Of a DNA stretch of 64,000 nucleotides, positions 34,832 through 45,899 are shown piece by piece (the stretch's first letter is position 1; every line of letters starts with the position of its first letter). This stretch comes from Capra hircus. Lineage: Eukaryota; Chordata; Mammalia; Artiodactyla; Bovidae. The stretch covers positions 33,599,324 through 33,663,323 of the forward strand of contig NC_030826.1 of the NCBI RefSeq assembly GCF_001704415.2. The letters run 5' to 3'. The notes under the pieces were generated by a model. The model saw nothing but the letters and a program-made list of their open reading frames with translations, did no database searches and had not been told where the DNA came from. A program made the translations under genes and the position numbers.

Positions 34832-34997
34832 TATAACTTCCCTAAACTTTTAGATAATTACGGACCAGGATCAGACTCAGGCTTCCCACTGACCTGTCAA
34901 TGGAATTCAGTCCATCAATAAACACCCCCAAAACTGGGGGCTGCTTTACGTGGGGATTTAACCAGTATTTCCTGGCTTTGTTTGCGTCAGGTAGTGT

Positions 34998-36360
34998 ATG
35001 AAGTGCTAGAAACAAAGAACTGAACACTGTTTGACATAAAGCGTAGCAATTTTTTTGGTCCATCGCCTAAAGCAAAGAAAAGCAAAGCAAAAATAAACAA
35101 ATAGGGCCTAATGAAACTTAAGAGCTTTCACACAGCCAAGGAAATTATCAACAAAATGTAAAGGAAAATCTTCTGAATGGGAGACAATATTTACAAATGA
35201 TGTGACTGATACAGGGTTAACATCCAACATATATAAATAGTTCATACAAGTCAACGTCAAAAAATGGGCGGAACTGAATAGAAATTTTTCCAGAGACGAT
35301 CTGCAGATGGCCAACAGGCACAGAAAATAAGCGCAACATCGTTAACCATCAGGGAAACACAAATCAAACCACAATGAGAGATCACCCATACCTATCAGAA
35401 TGGCCATCATCAAAAAGAATTTAAGTGTCGGTGAGGATGTGGAGAAAGGGAGCCCTCGTGCACTGTTGGGAATGTGAGTGCAGCTACTGTGGAAAGCAGT
35501 ACAGAGGTTCCTCAGAAAAACTAAAAATAAGATTGCCAAGTGATCCAGCAAATCCACTGCTGGATATGTATTTGAACAAAACAAAAAACATTAATTCAGT
35601 AGGATCCATGCACACCAGTGTTCACAGCAGCATTATTTACAACTGCCAAGATAAGGAAGCACCTAAGTATTTATCAAAAGATGAATAAAGGTGTGTGTGT
35701 GTATATATATATATACATATAATAGAATATTCCTCAGTGATAAAAAAATGAAATGAAATTCTGCCATTTGCAGCAAAATGGATGGACTTAGAGGGTGTTA
35801 TGCTAAGTGAAGTAAAGCATTCAAAGACATACTATGTGATATTACTTACATGTTGAATCTAAGAAACAGAAGCAGTGAACATAACAAAAAAGAAACTGAC
35901 TTACAGATAGAACAAACTAGTAGCTAACCCATGGGGAGAGAGAAGCAGGGAGGGGCAAGATAGGAGTAGGGGATTAAGAGTACAAACTATTACATATAAA
36001 ATAAGCTACAAGGATATACTGTACAACAGAGAATATAGTAAATACTTAGTGTTCCATTTATAGCTATTATAATCTTTAAAAGTTGTGAACTACATTATAC
36101 ACCTGTACATCTATATACATTATACATCATCTAACAAGTAAAAAATTTTAAGAAATAAAAAAGTACTACTAGAGGAGAATATAGAAAAAAAATGTTAAAA
36201 TCCTATAGTAGACATTCTTGCCAGAGAAATAAGGCATAAAAATTAGGAAGGAGTAAAACTATTTCTATGTACATGACATGTAATACATTTGACAAAATCC
36301 TCAACCATTTTTGTTGGAAACTTTCAATAAAGCAGACTCCATGAATATTTCTTGAGCATC
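34998..36360 (+). repeat. L1 fragments (ORF2 end, 3' UTR, second ORF2 piece)
   Basis: Plus-oriented L1: AACATCGTTAACCATCAGGG, CACAATGAGAGATCACCCAT, TATTTACAACTGCCAAGATA, and the 3' tail TACATTATACACCTGTACAT. A separate ORF2 piece follows at about 36,150-36,310. No intact ORF. Confidence 0.8.
35691..35722. repeat. (TG)n(TA)n microsatellite
   Basis: A GTGTGTGTGTGTAT then ATATATATATACATAT run inside the L1. Confidence 0.9.
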
Positions 36361-36416
36361 ATTAAGATGACATGAATTCATGGATTTTTTATGTGTCTAA
36401 TATTGTATTTGTGTGT

Positions 36417-36535
36417 TGTTGTTTAGTTGCTAACTCGTGTCCAACTCTTTGCAACCCCTGGACTGTAGCCCACCAGGCTCCTCTGTCCATGGGAGTTCCC
36501 AGGCAAGAATACTGGAGTGGGTTGCCATTTCTCCT
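36417..36535 (-). repeat. Bov-tA SINE, truncated
   Basis: TTGTTGTTTAGTTGCTAACT to GGAGTGGGTTGCCATTTCTC. It lacks the tRNA-like half. Confidence 0.88.
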
Positions 36536-36749
36536 CCTTCCCGTGTATACGTGTGTGTCGGGCCAAAATCCAGCACACTGCTTAGAACTAGGGCTTCTGA
36601 TATTTCTCTACCAAAGTCCTGAACAAGACAAGCATTTCCACTAACACCACAACAATTTATTCTACTACAGGCATTAAGCAAGAAAAGAAATGTGTGATAT
36701 AACCTTTAAGGGGAATATAAAAGTATTACATGATTGTTTGCCTCAGTGG

Positions 36750-36945
36750 GGCTTCCCTGGCAGCTCAGTGGTAAGAATCCGCCTGTCAACGCAGGAGACA
36801 CAGGTTCGATCCCTGGATCTTTGACCCCTGGAAAAGGAAATGGCAACCCACTCCAGTGGGAAATCCCATGGACAGAGGAGCCTGGCAGGCTGTAATCCAT
36901 GGAGTCGCAAAGAGTCAGACATGATTTAGCAACTAAACAATGCCT
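36750..36945 (+). repeat. Bov-tA SINE
   Basis: GGCTTCCCTGGCAGCTCAGT to CGCAAAGAGTCAGACATGAT. Confidence 0.9.
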
Positions 36946-38239
36946 GTAATATCCAGGAGTCAACTGAAAACTACCTGAAGAATTCAGAGTTTTAACAAGC
37001 TACATTCACATACAGTAGTTAACAGGCCTCATACATACAAACCACCACCACTTAGATTATATAATGGAAGGGAAGGCCTCCGTCTACAATGACAACAAAA
37101 GGATGGTATGTCTGGGCGTAAACTTAACAAGAAAAAGGAAAATGATGAAAAGTACACTGAGCAGAGCTTAACATTTCCAAAATGCTCGTAAATATTTGTA
37201 AGAGCTGAGGTGGTCAGAGGGGTGCCTACTTTGTAAGAACACAGGTGTCTTCCAGGCCAAGGATCGCTGGGCAGCTGGACTTGGAGATCTGGTGCTATCC
37301 TGAGATGAAACCCAGGAGGGGAGAATTTCCCTAAGGAAGAAATGAAGTGTCTGGAAAACAGAATCTGTCTCAAGCACCTCCTCTCTGCAGTCCCCCCAAC
37401 AGGAAACTGGGTACTGAGCGAGATGCCCTTAATGAGTGTAATGAATAGCACCTAACTGGGTGCAGTGGTTACTGCAGATGCCAAACGCTAAGATAAACGC
37501 CATGGCCTTTACAAACTCTCATCTCCTAACCTCTGCAAGTGCGATAAGCCTGAGATCTCACAGTCGGAGCTGGCTAAGACTTGGCAGCCTGACCCGGGCA
37601 GACTTCTCGCCTGGGGGCCTGAACCAAGACGTCAGTGAGACGGCCTGCGAACATCTGAGCAGCCAGGAGCTTAGGTACCAAGTCGGGTCCAGAGCTGAGA
37701 GCCCCGGGCACCAGGCTGAACCCCACACCTTCCAAGGAGGAGAGTAGGAACAGGACAAGAGGATTATCTCTCAGCCCTCAGGGAATGCCTGCATCCTAAG
37801 AGCAAAAGGTGGGGAAAGTGCCAAAGAACAGAGAGGAGTAAACACCAAGAGCCTGGGGTGAGCTCAGAGCAGACGGGGATCCTGCCTGCTTATCTTTATG
37901 TTCCCTGGGTTCCAGCATTGCCCAGGCTGCCGTACACCGGTGTCAGTGAGTCTGCGGGGTGAATGAGGGACTCAAACCTTGGGGAGACCACGCACACGAC
38001 AGTAACTAGAGTGGCTCTAGGGGCAACTGTCTGGGCTCAAATCTTGTCTCCTTACCTGCTGTCTGTGAGGAACTGCTTCACCTGTTAGGGCACCAGCTTT
38101 TCCAGGTGTCAGATGGAGCAAATGGGAGATGGTATCTGATGTCTTCATAAATTTCATAAACAACATAATGGACATAAACAATATATTTCTGCAAAGGGTT
38201 TCAGGAAAAATTATCTCGCATCCTGTAAATTATAGCTGT
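36946..38239. other. Intron-like DNA of MATE copy, nothing recognised
   Basis: No exon with MATE similarity and no named repeat seen. Open frames at 37,029-37,758 lack similarity. Confidence 0.5.
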
Positions 38240-38373
38240 ACTTTTTTTTTTTTTTTTTTTTTTTTGACTGCACTGCATGGCATATGGGAATCTTAGTTCC
38301 CTGACTAGGGATCAAACTGGCACCCCCTGCTTTGGAAAAGCAGGGTCTTACACTGGACCACCAGGGAAGTCCT
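38240..38373 (-). repeat. CHR-type SINE with T-run
   Basis: Starts with a T-run of more than 20 and ends CTGGACCACCAGGGAAGTCC. Confidence 0.9.
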
Positions 38374-39055
38374 ATGTTATTTTTTAATTAAAAATAAAAG
38401 TATTGCTCTGTAATGACCTATTGTAAAAAAAGAATATGTATATGTGTAACTGATTCACTTTGCTGTACAGCAGAAATCAACACAACATTGTAAATCAACT
38501 GTACTCCAATAAAAACTTTTAAAAAGTAAAAGAAACTGAAAATTAAAAATGTTAAAATCCTATTTTAGAACACTAAGGCTAGAAAAATAAAGGGCATGGA
38601 AATTGGTAAAGAAGGAGTAAAACTTTATATATGACATGACTGTATATATAGAAAATCCTGAAAAATTCATACACACACAAATACTAGGACTAATTAATGA
38701 ATTCAGCAAACTTACAAGATCAACAACGAAAATCACCTATGTTTTAATACTCCAGCAAAGAACAATTTCAAAATGAAATTCAGAAAATTTCAGGAGCATC
38801 CAAAAGAATAAAATATCTAGGAATATATTTAACCAGCGACGTCAAAGACATATACATTGAAAACTACAAAACACTGATGTAAGAAAGGCCTAAATAAATG
38901 GAAACACAGTCTCTGTTCACGGGTTGGAAGACTTAACATGGCAGTATTCTCTCCAAAGCAAACCAACAGATTCAATGCAATCTTAATAAAAACTTCAAAA
39001 TTCTCCACAAAGCCATCTGAAGATTCAGTGCAACCCTGATAAAATTTCTAGAATT
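38374..39055 (+). repeat. L1 3' end followed by L1 ORF2 fragment
   Basis: A 3' terminus (GTACTCCAATAAAAACTTTT, about 38,510), then a second piece of ORF2: AATTCAGCAAACTTACAAGA, TATCTAGGAATATATTTAAC, AAAACTTCAAAATTCTCCAC. Confidence 0.8.
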
Positions 39056-39165
39056 ACCTGGCAGTCCAATGGGTGAGGACTTGGCATTTTGACTGCTAAG
39101 GGTCCAGGTTCAATCCCTGGTTGGGGAACTAAGATCCCACAAGCTGTACAGTACAACCCCCCCCG
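39056..39165 (+). repeat. CHR-type SINE
   Basis: CCTGGCAGTCCAATGGGTGA, GGTTCAATCCCTGGTTGGGG and GGAACTAAGATCCCACAAGC. Confidence 0.85.
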
Positions 39166-39339
39166 CCCCAAAAAGACTTCCAGTGGCCTTTTAGGAAAAA
39201 TGGAAAAGCTGATCTCATATGGAACTGCAAGGGGCCCTGGAAAAAAAAAAAAAAAGCCACAGCAAAAAACCGAGAAGAAGATTGGAAGACTTCACCTTCT
39301 GATTTCAAGACTTACGGCCCAGGAATCTTAAATATGACA

Positions 39340-39550
39340 AAAGTGAAAGTGAAGTTGCTCAGTCGTGTCCGACTCTGTGACCCCATGGAATGCAGTCTAT
39401 CAGGCTCCTCTGTCCATGGGATTTTCCAGGCAAGAGTACTGGCGTGGGGTGCCTTTTCCTTCTCCAGGGGATCTTCCCAACCCAGGGATCGAACCCGGGT
39501 CTCCTGCACTGCAAGCGGATGCTTTGCCGTCTGAGCCACCAGGGAAGCCC
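39340..39550 (-). repeat. Bov-tA SINE
   Basis: GTGAAGTTGCTCAGTCGTGT to GAGCCACCAGGGAAGCCCCA. Confidence 0.9.
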
Positions 39551-39639
39551 CATGACACAGAAGAACTTTCCTACAAAACAGAAACACTTACATAGAGAAG
39601 AGATTTGGGGTTCCTAGGGGTGGAGGCCTCGGGAGTTTG

Positions 39640-40060
39640 GGATTAGCAGATGTGAACTATCACATACAGGATGGATAAACAACAAGGACCTACTGTATAG
39701 CCCAGGCAACTATATCCAATATCCTGGGATAAATCACCATGGAAGAGAAAAGGAAAAAGAATGAATATGTTTGTATAACTGAGTCACCCTGCTGTAGAGC
39801 AGAAATCACAGCATTGTAAATCAACTCTACTTCAATAAAAATTTCCATAGAAGCAACTTGCACAGCGACAGTAATCCAGTGTTGTACTGGCATTAGCCAC
39901 ACAGAGACAAAGAGAGCACAACAGAGGCCAGAAATAAACCCTCACACCTCTGGCCCACTGATTTCTGACAAGGGTGCCAAGACCATTCAACAGAGAAAGA
40001 ACCTTTTCCAACAAACGGGGCTCACCTTGTCTAGTGATTCTAGACATGCCCCAGATCTGA
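39640..40060 (+). repeat. L1 3' end and ORF2 fragments
   Basis: ACAACAAGGACCTACTGTAT and CTACTTCAATAAAAATTTCC are an L1 3' end. TAATCCAGTGTTGTACTGGC and CTCTGGCCCACTGATTTCTG are ORF2 of another copy. Confidence 0.75.
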
Positions 40061-40796
40061 GCTACTGCATCATGACTTGGAGTTGTTCCCAGCCAGCTCC
40101 CTCCAGCCCATCGCAGGTGCTCACAGCGTCCACATCACTTAACCCAAATGGAGTAAGTGTGTGATTACTTACTAGATCCTGGTCTCGTCCTGAAGGCAGG
40201 GTCATATTTATTTTCCTCAAGTGGATATTTCCAGTGTTTTTGTGTGCTTAATACACAAACTCTTCTTGTATACCAAATATACAAAGTGTAAATTCTATAC
40301 ACAAAATAACTATTTAGGGAGGAAATAATTTTTCCTATTCCACAAGGGTCAGTTTGCAGATAACTGCTTTGTATCTCAGTTTACGTTACCACGACAAGCA
40401 GGATCCAAGCCAAGTCACCTCGGACTCAGACACATACCTGTCATCCCACAATGAGCAGCAGACATCAGAGATGTTCCAGGGAGAGAACCACACACATAGT
40501 AACCAGTGGCACTCAGGAAAGCACCCTGCTCCTCTCAGGACTCCACCAGAAGTGCCCCAAAGGGAAGGAAAACAGCTGACACTGCGGTCATTCGTGTGTC
40601 ACCAGGTCAGGTCAGAGCACCACCTGGCATTTCACGCTCTGAGTACAGTCACACATCCCATCTCAAAACAGGGCCCCGCCTTAGAGACAAAGGAGAACGT
40701 ATGCTTCTAAAGTTACGTTAACAACAACTACAGCAGCTTTCATCAGAGTCCACCAGATAACAGCATTTAAATCTCTATTTAAATGTAGTTCCTAAA
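40061..40796. other. Intron-like DNA, nothing recognised
   Basis: No MATE exon or named repeat seen. Confidence 0.5.
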
Positions 40797-40912
40797 GGGA
40801 ACTCCCTGACAGTCTAGTGGTTAGGACTCTGCACTTTAACGACCAATGGCCCAGGTTCAGTTCCTGGTCAGAGAACTAAGATCCCATGAGCCTCATGGTT
40901 TGGCCAAAGAAT
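40797..40912 (+). repeat. CHR-type SINE
   Basis: GGGAACTCCCTGACAGTCTA to GAACTAAGATCCCATGAGCC. Confidence 0.88.
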
Positions 40913-41596
40913 AACCTATCAATTGACCAATTTAAAAAATAAAACATAAGAATAGTTCATAAGTATTTTAAAAATGTAGAGGTTTCATGGATGGAACTTT
41001 CAGCAAAAACTAGTCCGATATCATAGCTGGAAAATATTAATGCAACTGGGCTTCTAGAATGCCCACAGCCAGTGGGATGATGACTGTCTCACTCTGTCAC
41101 GTTCTTGCCATAGCCAGTGTCCAGTCATGGGCACCAGGTCTCCAGAGTGACTGAGACACAGCAGAGAGATGGCAGGTGGACCCAGAAATCATGTCATGAG
41201 GACCCATTGCTAAACCAGGAATAAGCTTCACAGGATGACTCTAGGGTTCAGCAGAAGGGTCTTCAAATACTCCTAAGCCTACAGAAGATCAGGCAGGAGA
41301 AGGATCTTTTCATGGTCAGGACTGACTCCAAGGTAGCATGGCCTGCCTTGGAGGTGTCACCACATGGCCAGAGTTACACAGAGTGTCCGGGCCCAGACAC
41401 AGTAGGGGAGGCCGGCTAGCCCGGGGCTCTCCTACCCCAGATGCCACACGTCACATCACCCACCTGTCCCTCCAATGGCTCCAACCACGTGAAGGTAGAA
41501 CTCCCTCTTTTTGAAAACTAAATCATAGGCATTTAATTAAAAACCAGAAACACAAAGTGTGCTAGTGTGGCAGACAGTAAAACCACCAGTACTCAG
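40913..41596. other. Intron-like DNA
   Basis: No supported exon. A minus-strand stretch near 41,455-41,510 (EFYLHVVGAIGG) hints at the next MATE exon but does not align convincingly. Confidence 0.4.
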
Positions 41597-41666
41597 AGCA
41601 AGTGCATCAAACAGATGAAAAGCAACGAAGATCAGCATTACCTGGCTCACTAGGGAAATAATGTCC
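41597..41666 (-). pseudogene. MATE-copy exon, RDIISLVSQV, donor lost
   Basis: Exactly 70 nt, like the SLC47A1 exon at 59,799-59,868, reading (R)DIISLVSQVMLIFVAFHLFD then ALA. The acceptor CTAAGAG|GGACAT is usable, but the donor position reads CTGAGTACTG where SLC47A1 has gtgagtactg: the invariant GT is CT. Confidence 0.85.
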
Positions 41667-41789
41667 CTCTTAGAGGAAAAGAAAGTAGTCATGACCGGAA
41701 ACCCATGGCTCTGTGCAGTTGTGGTTACCTGGCAGAGTGGCCAGTCCACTTTCCTATCTGAGAAAATGAGGGCATCATAAAACCTCACT

Positions 41790-42033
41790 GGGCTTCCCTG
41801 CCAGTCAAGTGGTTAAGAATCTGCCTTGCGATGCAGGGGACACAGGTTCAATCCCTGGTCCAGGGTGATTGCACATGCCTTGGGACAACTAAGGCCATGT
41901 GCCGCTACTGCTGAAGCCTGAGTGCCCCGGGGCTGCTCTCCAAGAGAAGCACCGCAGTGAGAAGCCGGCCCAGACACCACAACTAGAGCAAGCCCCTGGC
42001 GCACGTCAACAAAGACCCAGCACAGCCAAAACA
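41790..42033 (+). repeat. CHR-2 SINE
   Basis: Long tRNA SINE from GGGCTTCCCTGCCAGTCAAG to AACAAAGACCCAGCACAGCC. Confidence 0.9.
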
Positions 42034-43189
42034 AACAAGGCGGTAGATCAGCCAGAGCCCGTCAGGCAGAACGAGGCACAGCGGACGCAGTCCTGCTCTG
42101 AGTGGAGCTGCGAGCACTGCCTCCAGGTCTGTATGAACTCCAGATGGTGGAGGCCCCAAATCACACACTCCCCCGACTCCCAGCTCCACTTCCTCAGCCC
42201 AGGGAGATGCCCCTGTCTGCACTTTGTCCTGGAAACTGCTCCCCTGTGGTAAGGCAGGCAGTCACAGGCTCCCCTCCATGCTGCCCCTTGGATCCACGTG
42301 TGCCGCCTGTGGTCCAGAGTCTGAAAGCCATTTTTCCACAAAATAGATTTTGTCTAGATTTTTCGCTGCTTAAGACAGGAGGGTAAATCTAGTTTCTGTT
42401 CCTCCAGCTGACCACCTCATTAGTCCTGAGATTTTACATTTTAAGCTCTGGTCTAAAATCAGTGGCACGAGATGAGCACACTTTACAGCAGTAAAGCCAA
42501 ATTTCTTCAAAAGCATAATCTGGGGCAACTGTGAAAATTATTGAGGCGTTTTCATCAAGATTTGGTTTATTTAGGACACTTATTAGTAACAGTCTAAATA
42601 ACTATGCAAACACATCATCACAGAAAACGTGAAATTCAACCTAAGATTGAGTCAGTGGTCTGCACAAACACCGCCCAGGTGATCCAGGAGGGCTTGCTGT
42701 CACAGCGTGCCCCGGACAGGAAACTGCCTGTCTGGGGGTGAGGTTTTTCCACACCCTGAGCACAAACAAACTGAGCGCAAGAGAAACCCCACTTTGGTTT
42801 GATAAATGATTGATTGGAGGGATGGAGGGGGTCTCCTCAGGCTTCCTTCATTCAAACCTGTTCAAGTTCAGCTCTGGTTCTCAGTCCTGGCTGCACTACA
42901 GATTTTCCTATAGAGTGAAATGCCACTCACCTCTCAGAGTGAGAAAAGTACAGTGAAGAAAGCAGGCATAAAATCTACAGTGTCCTTCCAGAAGATGTAC
43001 ATACTTGTCACTTGTAAATGCAGAGGCAATCACATCCTTTAAAGCAGCAAGTAAGATCCCATGACAAGGGCACAGGCACCTGAAAGATACTGAAGACCCA
43101 ACAGGAAGTAGAAGTAATCCTAGTACCGACTTCTCATGGTCAGTGACTTAAGAAATCTAAGTGTTTCTTCTGACTGTCCAGGAAAAGAC
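42034..43189. other. Intron-like DNA, nothing recognised
   Basis: I looked for the 76-nt MATE exon expected here and did not find it. Confidence 0.5.
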
Positions 43190-43985
43190 ATCTAAAGTCA
43201 CCTTTAAATCACCTAAAATCACCAGCCTTATGGCAGAAAGTGAAGAGGAACTAAAAAGCCTCTTGATGAAAGTGAAAGAGGAGAGTGAAAAAGTTGGCTT
43301 AAAGCTCAACATTCAGAAAACGAAGATCATGGCATCTGGTCCCATCACTTCATGGCAAATAGATGGGGAAACAATGTCAGACTTTATTTTGGGGGGCTCC
43401 CAAATCACTGCAGATGGTGACTGCAGCCATGAAATTAAAAGACGCTTACTTCTTGGAAGGAAAGTTATGACCAACCTAGACAGCATATTGAAAAGCACAG
43501 ACATTACTTTGCCAACAAAGGTCTGTCTAGTCAAGGCTATGGTTTTTCCTGTGGTCATGTATGGATGTGAGAGTTGGACTGTGAAGAAAGCGGAGCGCCG
43601 AAGAATTGATGCTTTTGAACTGTGGTATTGGAGAAGACTCTTGAGAGTCCCTTGGACTGCAAGGAGATCCAACCAGTCCATTCTAAAGGAGATCAGCTCT
43701 GGGTGTTCTTTGGAAGGAATGATGCTAAAGCTGAAACTCCAGTACTTTGGCCACCTCATGCCAAGAGTTGACTCACTGGAAAAGACTTTGATGCTGGGAG
43801 GGATTGTGGGCAGGAGGAAAAGGGGACGACAAAGGATGAGATGGCTGGATGGCATCACCGACTCGATGTACATGAGTCTGAGTGAACTCCGGGAGTTGGT
43901 GATGAACAGGGAGGCCTGGTGTGCTGCGATTCATGGGGTCACAAAGAGTCTGACACGACTGAGCAACTGAACTGAACTGAAAATC
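43190..43985 (+). repeat. BovB LINE 3' fragment with long open frame
   Basis: An uninterrupted frame of over 260 codons ending at 43,970 encodes the C-terminal part of the BovB ORF2 protein, including ITSWQIDGETM, ADGDCSHEIKRRLLLGRK and RRSNQSILKEIS. The endonuclease and most of the RT domain are missing, so it cannot move itself. Confidence 0.95.
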
Positions 43986-44382
43986 ACTGAAGTGATTCTA
44001 ACCCCTTTTTCTCATAGAAAAGATGCTCAGTAAGATGACATCTTCTCTAACTGCTCGGATTCCAGAACATTCCGACTGCCCAGGGGTTGGGATGCAGAGA
44101 CCTGGAGGGCCGGGTACACAGATGCTCATCAGAAAGGAGCCTGCACATGGTCACAACTGCGTTTGCAATGATTCCCTTTAGGGCCCAGAAGAACAGTATT
44201 TAGTTGGCACCTGATAACAGAAAATCATAATCAAGAGTTTTATTTAACGGAGTAAACTGGAGACAACATAAAGAATAAAATTTCAGTTGAGTTTACATAT
44301 GTAAGCCAATTCCTGGAGAACTCGTGATACACAAATTTAACTCGGATAAAATTCAGGAAGGCAGCCTCGAGCCGCATCACAC

Positions 44383-44488
44383 CATGCACAGGAGGCTGGT
44401 GATGCAGGAGTGCCGCTCCTGTCCTGTTTCCCGCCCCCAGGGTGTTGCCCACCTGGACACTGGCCACCACACTGAGGCCAGGGGGCAC
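44383..44488 (-). pseudogene. MATE-copy exon, VPPGLSVVASVQVGN
   Basis: Acceptor GTCCCCAG|GTGCCC. The first 21 codons match the SLC47A1 exon at 63,662-63,770. After GAGN the reading shifts; the old frame (QERHSCITSLLC) is two bases away, consistent with a small deletion. The likely donor is CATG|gtgtga, giving 106 nt against 109 in SLC47A1. Confidence 0.78.
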
Positions 44489-44715
44489 CTGGGGACAAAC
44501 AACCACAAGTCACGAGAAGTCGGGTCTGAGAGTCAGAATACCAGCGCACTGGGGTCCACCTGCATGGAAACCCGAGATGGAGTCAGAGGTCCGGGATCCA
44601 TACCCGGTCCAGTGTGTCCTTGCTGTGTGATGTAAACAAGCAGATCACCTCACTGGCTGTTACAGGCAAGTAACAGCTTCCCAGACCGCTCCCCCATCAA
44701 AGGCAGCCAAGTAGG

Positions 44716-45020
44716 GGCTTCCCTGGTGGTCCAGTGGTAGAATCCACCTTGCGGTGCAAGGGACACTGGTTTGATCTCTGGTCCAGGAAGATCCCACCTG
44801 CTGTGGAGCAACTAAGCCCCTGCACCAAGCGATTGCTGTGCTGCAGCTACGAAGCCCGTGCACCTAAACCCTGTGCTCTGCAATGAGAGAAGCCACCGCA
44901 GTGAGAAGCCCGAGCACTCAACAAAGGGTAGCTGCTGCTCGCTGCCACCAGAGAACGCCCTCATACAGCAAGGAAGACCTGCCGCGCCAAAAGATTTTTT
45001 TTTTTTTTTTTTTTTTCAAA
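44716..45020 (+). repeat. CHR-2 SINE
   Basis: GGGGCTTCCCTGGTGGTCCA to a diverged GAGAAGCCCGAGCACTCAAC body, ending at a T-run (44,996-45,016). Confidence 0.88.
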
Positions 45021-45187
45021 AAAGGGGCAGCAGAATAGGAACCTCTTAAAGATGCTGGGTATGAGGGCAAAGCACCTCCCTTATTAGCTAAACACACACT
45101 CTGCAAAGTCCATTCAACTTTGCTACATTCTACAAGATTTAGTGAACTGTAAATATAGAAATGATATGTAAAAATTAAATGAACCAG

Positions 45188-45452
45188 GAGTTCTCTGGGG
45201 TCCAGTGGTTAAGAATCTGCCTGCCAATGCAGGGAACACAGGTTCGACCCCTGGTCTGGAAAGATTCCACATGCTGTGGGGCAACTAAGTGCCACAAATG
45301 CTAAGCCCACACGCTGTAGAGCCTGTGCTCCACAGGAAGAAAAGCCGCCACAAGGAGAAGCCCGAGGACCACAGCTAAAGAACAAGCCCTGCTCACTGCA
45401 AGTAGAGCAAGTCTGTGTGCAACACCAAAGACCCGGCACAGCCAAAAATAAT
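45188..45452 (+). repeat. CHR-2 SINE
   Basis: AGTTCTCTGGGGTCCAGTGG to AAAGACCCGGCACAGCCAAA, with an A-rich tail. Confidence 0.9.
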
Positions 45453-45463
45453 TTTTAAAAAAA

Positions 45464-45703
45464 GGTTCAGTCACTCAGTCATGTCCGACTCTTTGCAACC
45501 CCATGGACTGCAGCATGCCAGGCTTCCCTGTCCATCAGCAACTCCCAGAGCTTACTCAAACTCAAGTCCATCAAGTCAGTGATGCTATCCAACCATCTCA
45601 TCCTTCGTCATCCCCTTCTCCTGCCTTCAATCTTTCCCAGCATCAGGATCTTTGCCAGTGAGTCAGTTCTTCATATCAGGTGGCCAAAGTATTGGGGCTT
45701 CAA
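45464..45703 (-). repeat. BovB LINE 3' end, truncated
   Basis: Reverse complement: TCAGTCATGTCCGACTCTTT, CAAGTCAGTGATGCTATCCA, CTGCCTTCAATCTTTCCCAG. Confidence 0.88.
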
Positions 45704-45899
45704 AAAAAGAAGTAAAGCCATTTAAAAAATTAAATAAACCATGTGAAACAAGAACTCAGACCAAACCTGGCACTCTAGGAACATTGCAAAAGCTGATGAA
45801 ATCTGACCCCATCACACATCATGTGTCCAGCATTCCTTGTGCCTAATTACCCACTAAACTGAAGTACGGCCCTTCAGATGCCAAAACTTTAATAATTGG

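Larger units (their letters stand above)
33798..34997 (-). repeat. Right arm of inverted duplication
   Basis: Inverted partner of 15,610-16,647. It contains the 86-nt MATE exon and a later Bov-tA insertion (34,642-34,831) that the other arm lacks. Similarity ends abruptly at TGGACCACACTGAAG (33,798). Confidence 0.88.

Noticed and set aside
41455..41510. EFYLHVVGAIGG stretch as the missing 133-nt MATE exon
   Set aside because: It shares only GAI and a few residues with the SLC47A1 exon and does not continue into the expected YYVLGLPIG helix.
43161..43970. 269-codon plus-strand frame as a host gene
   Set aside because: It is the C-terminal region of the BovB ORF2 protein, repeated at other places in the window.
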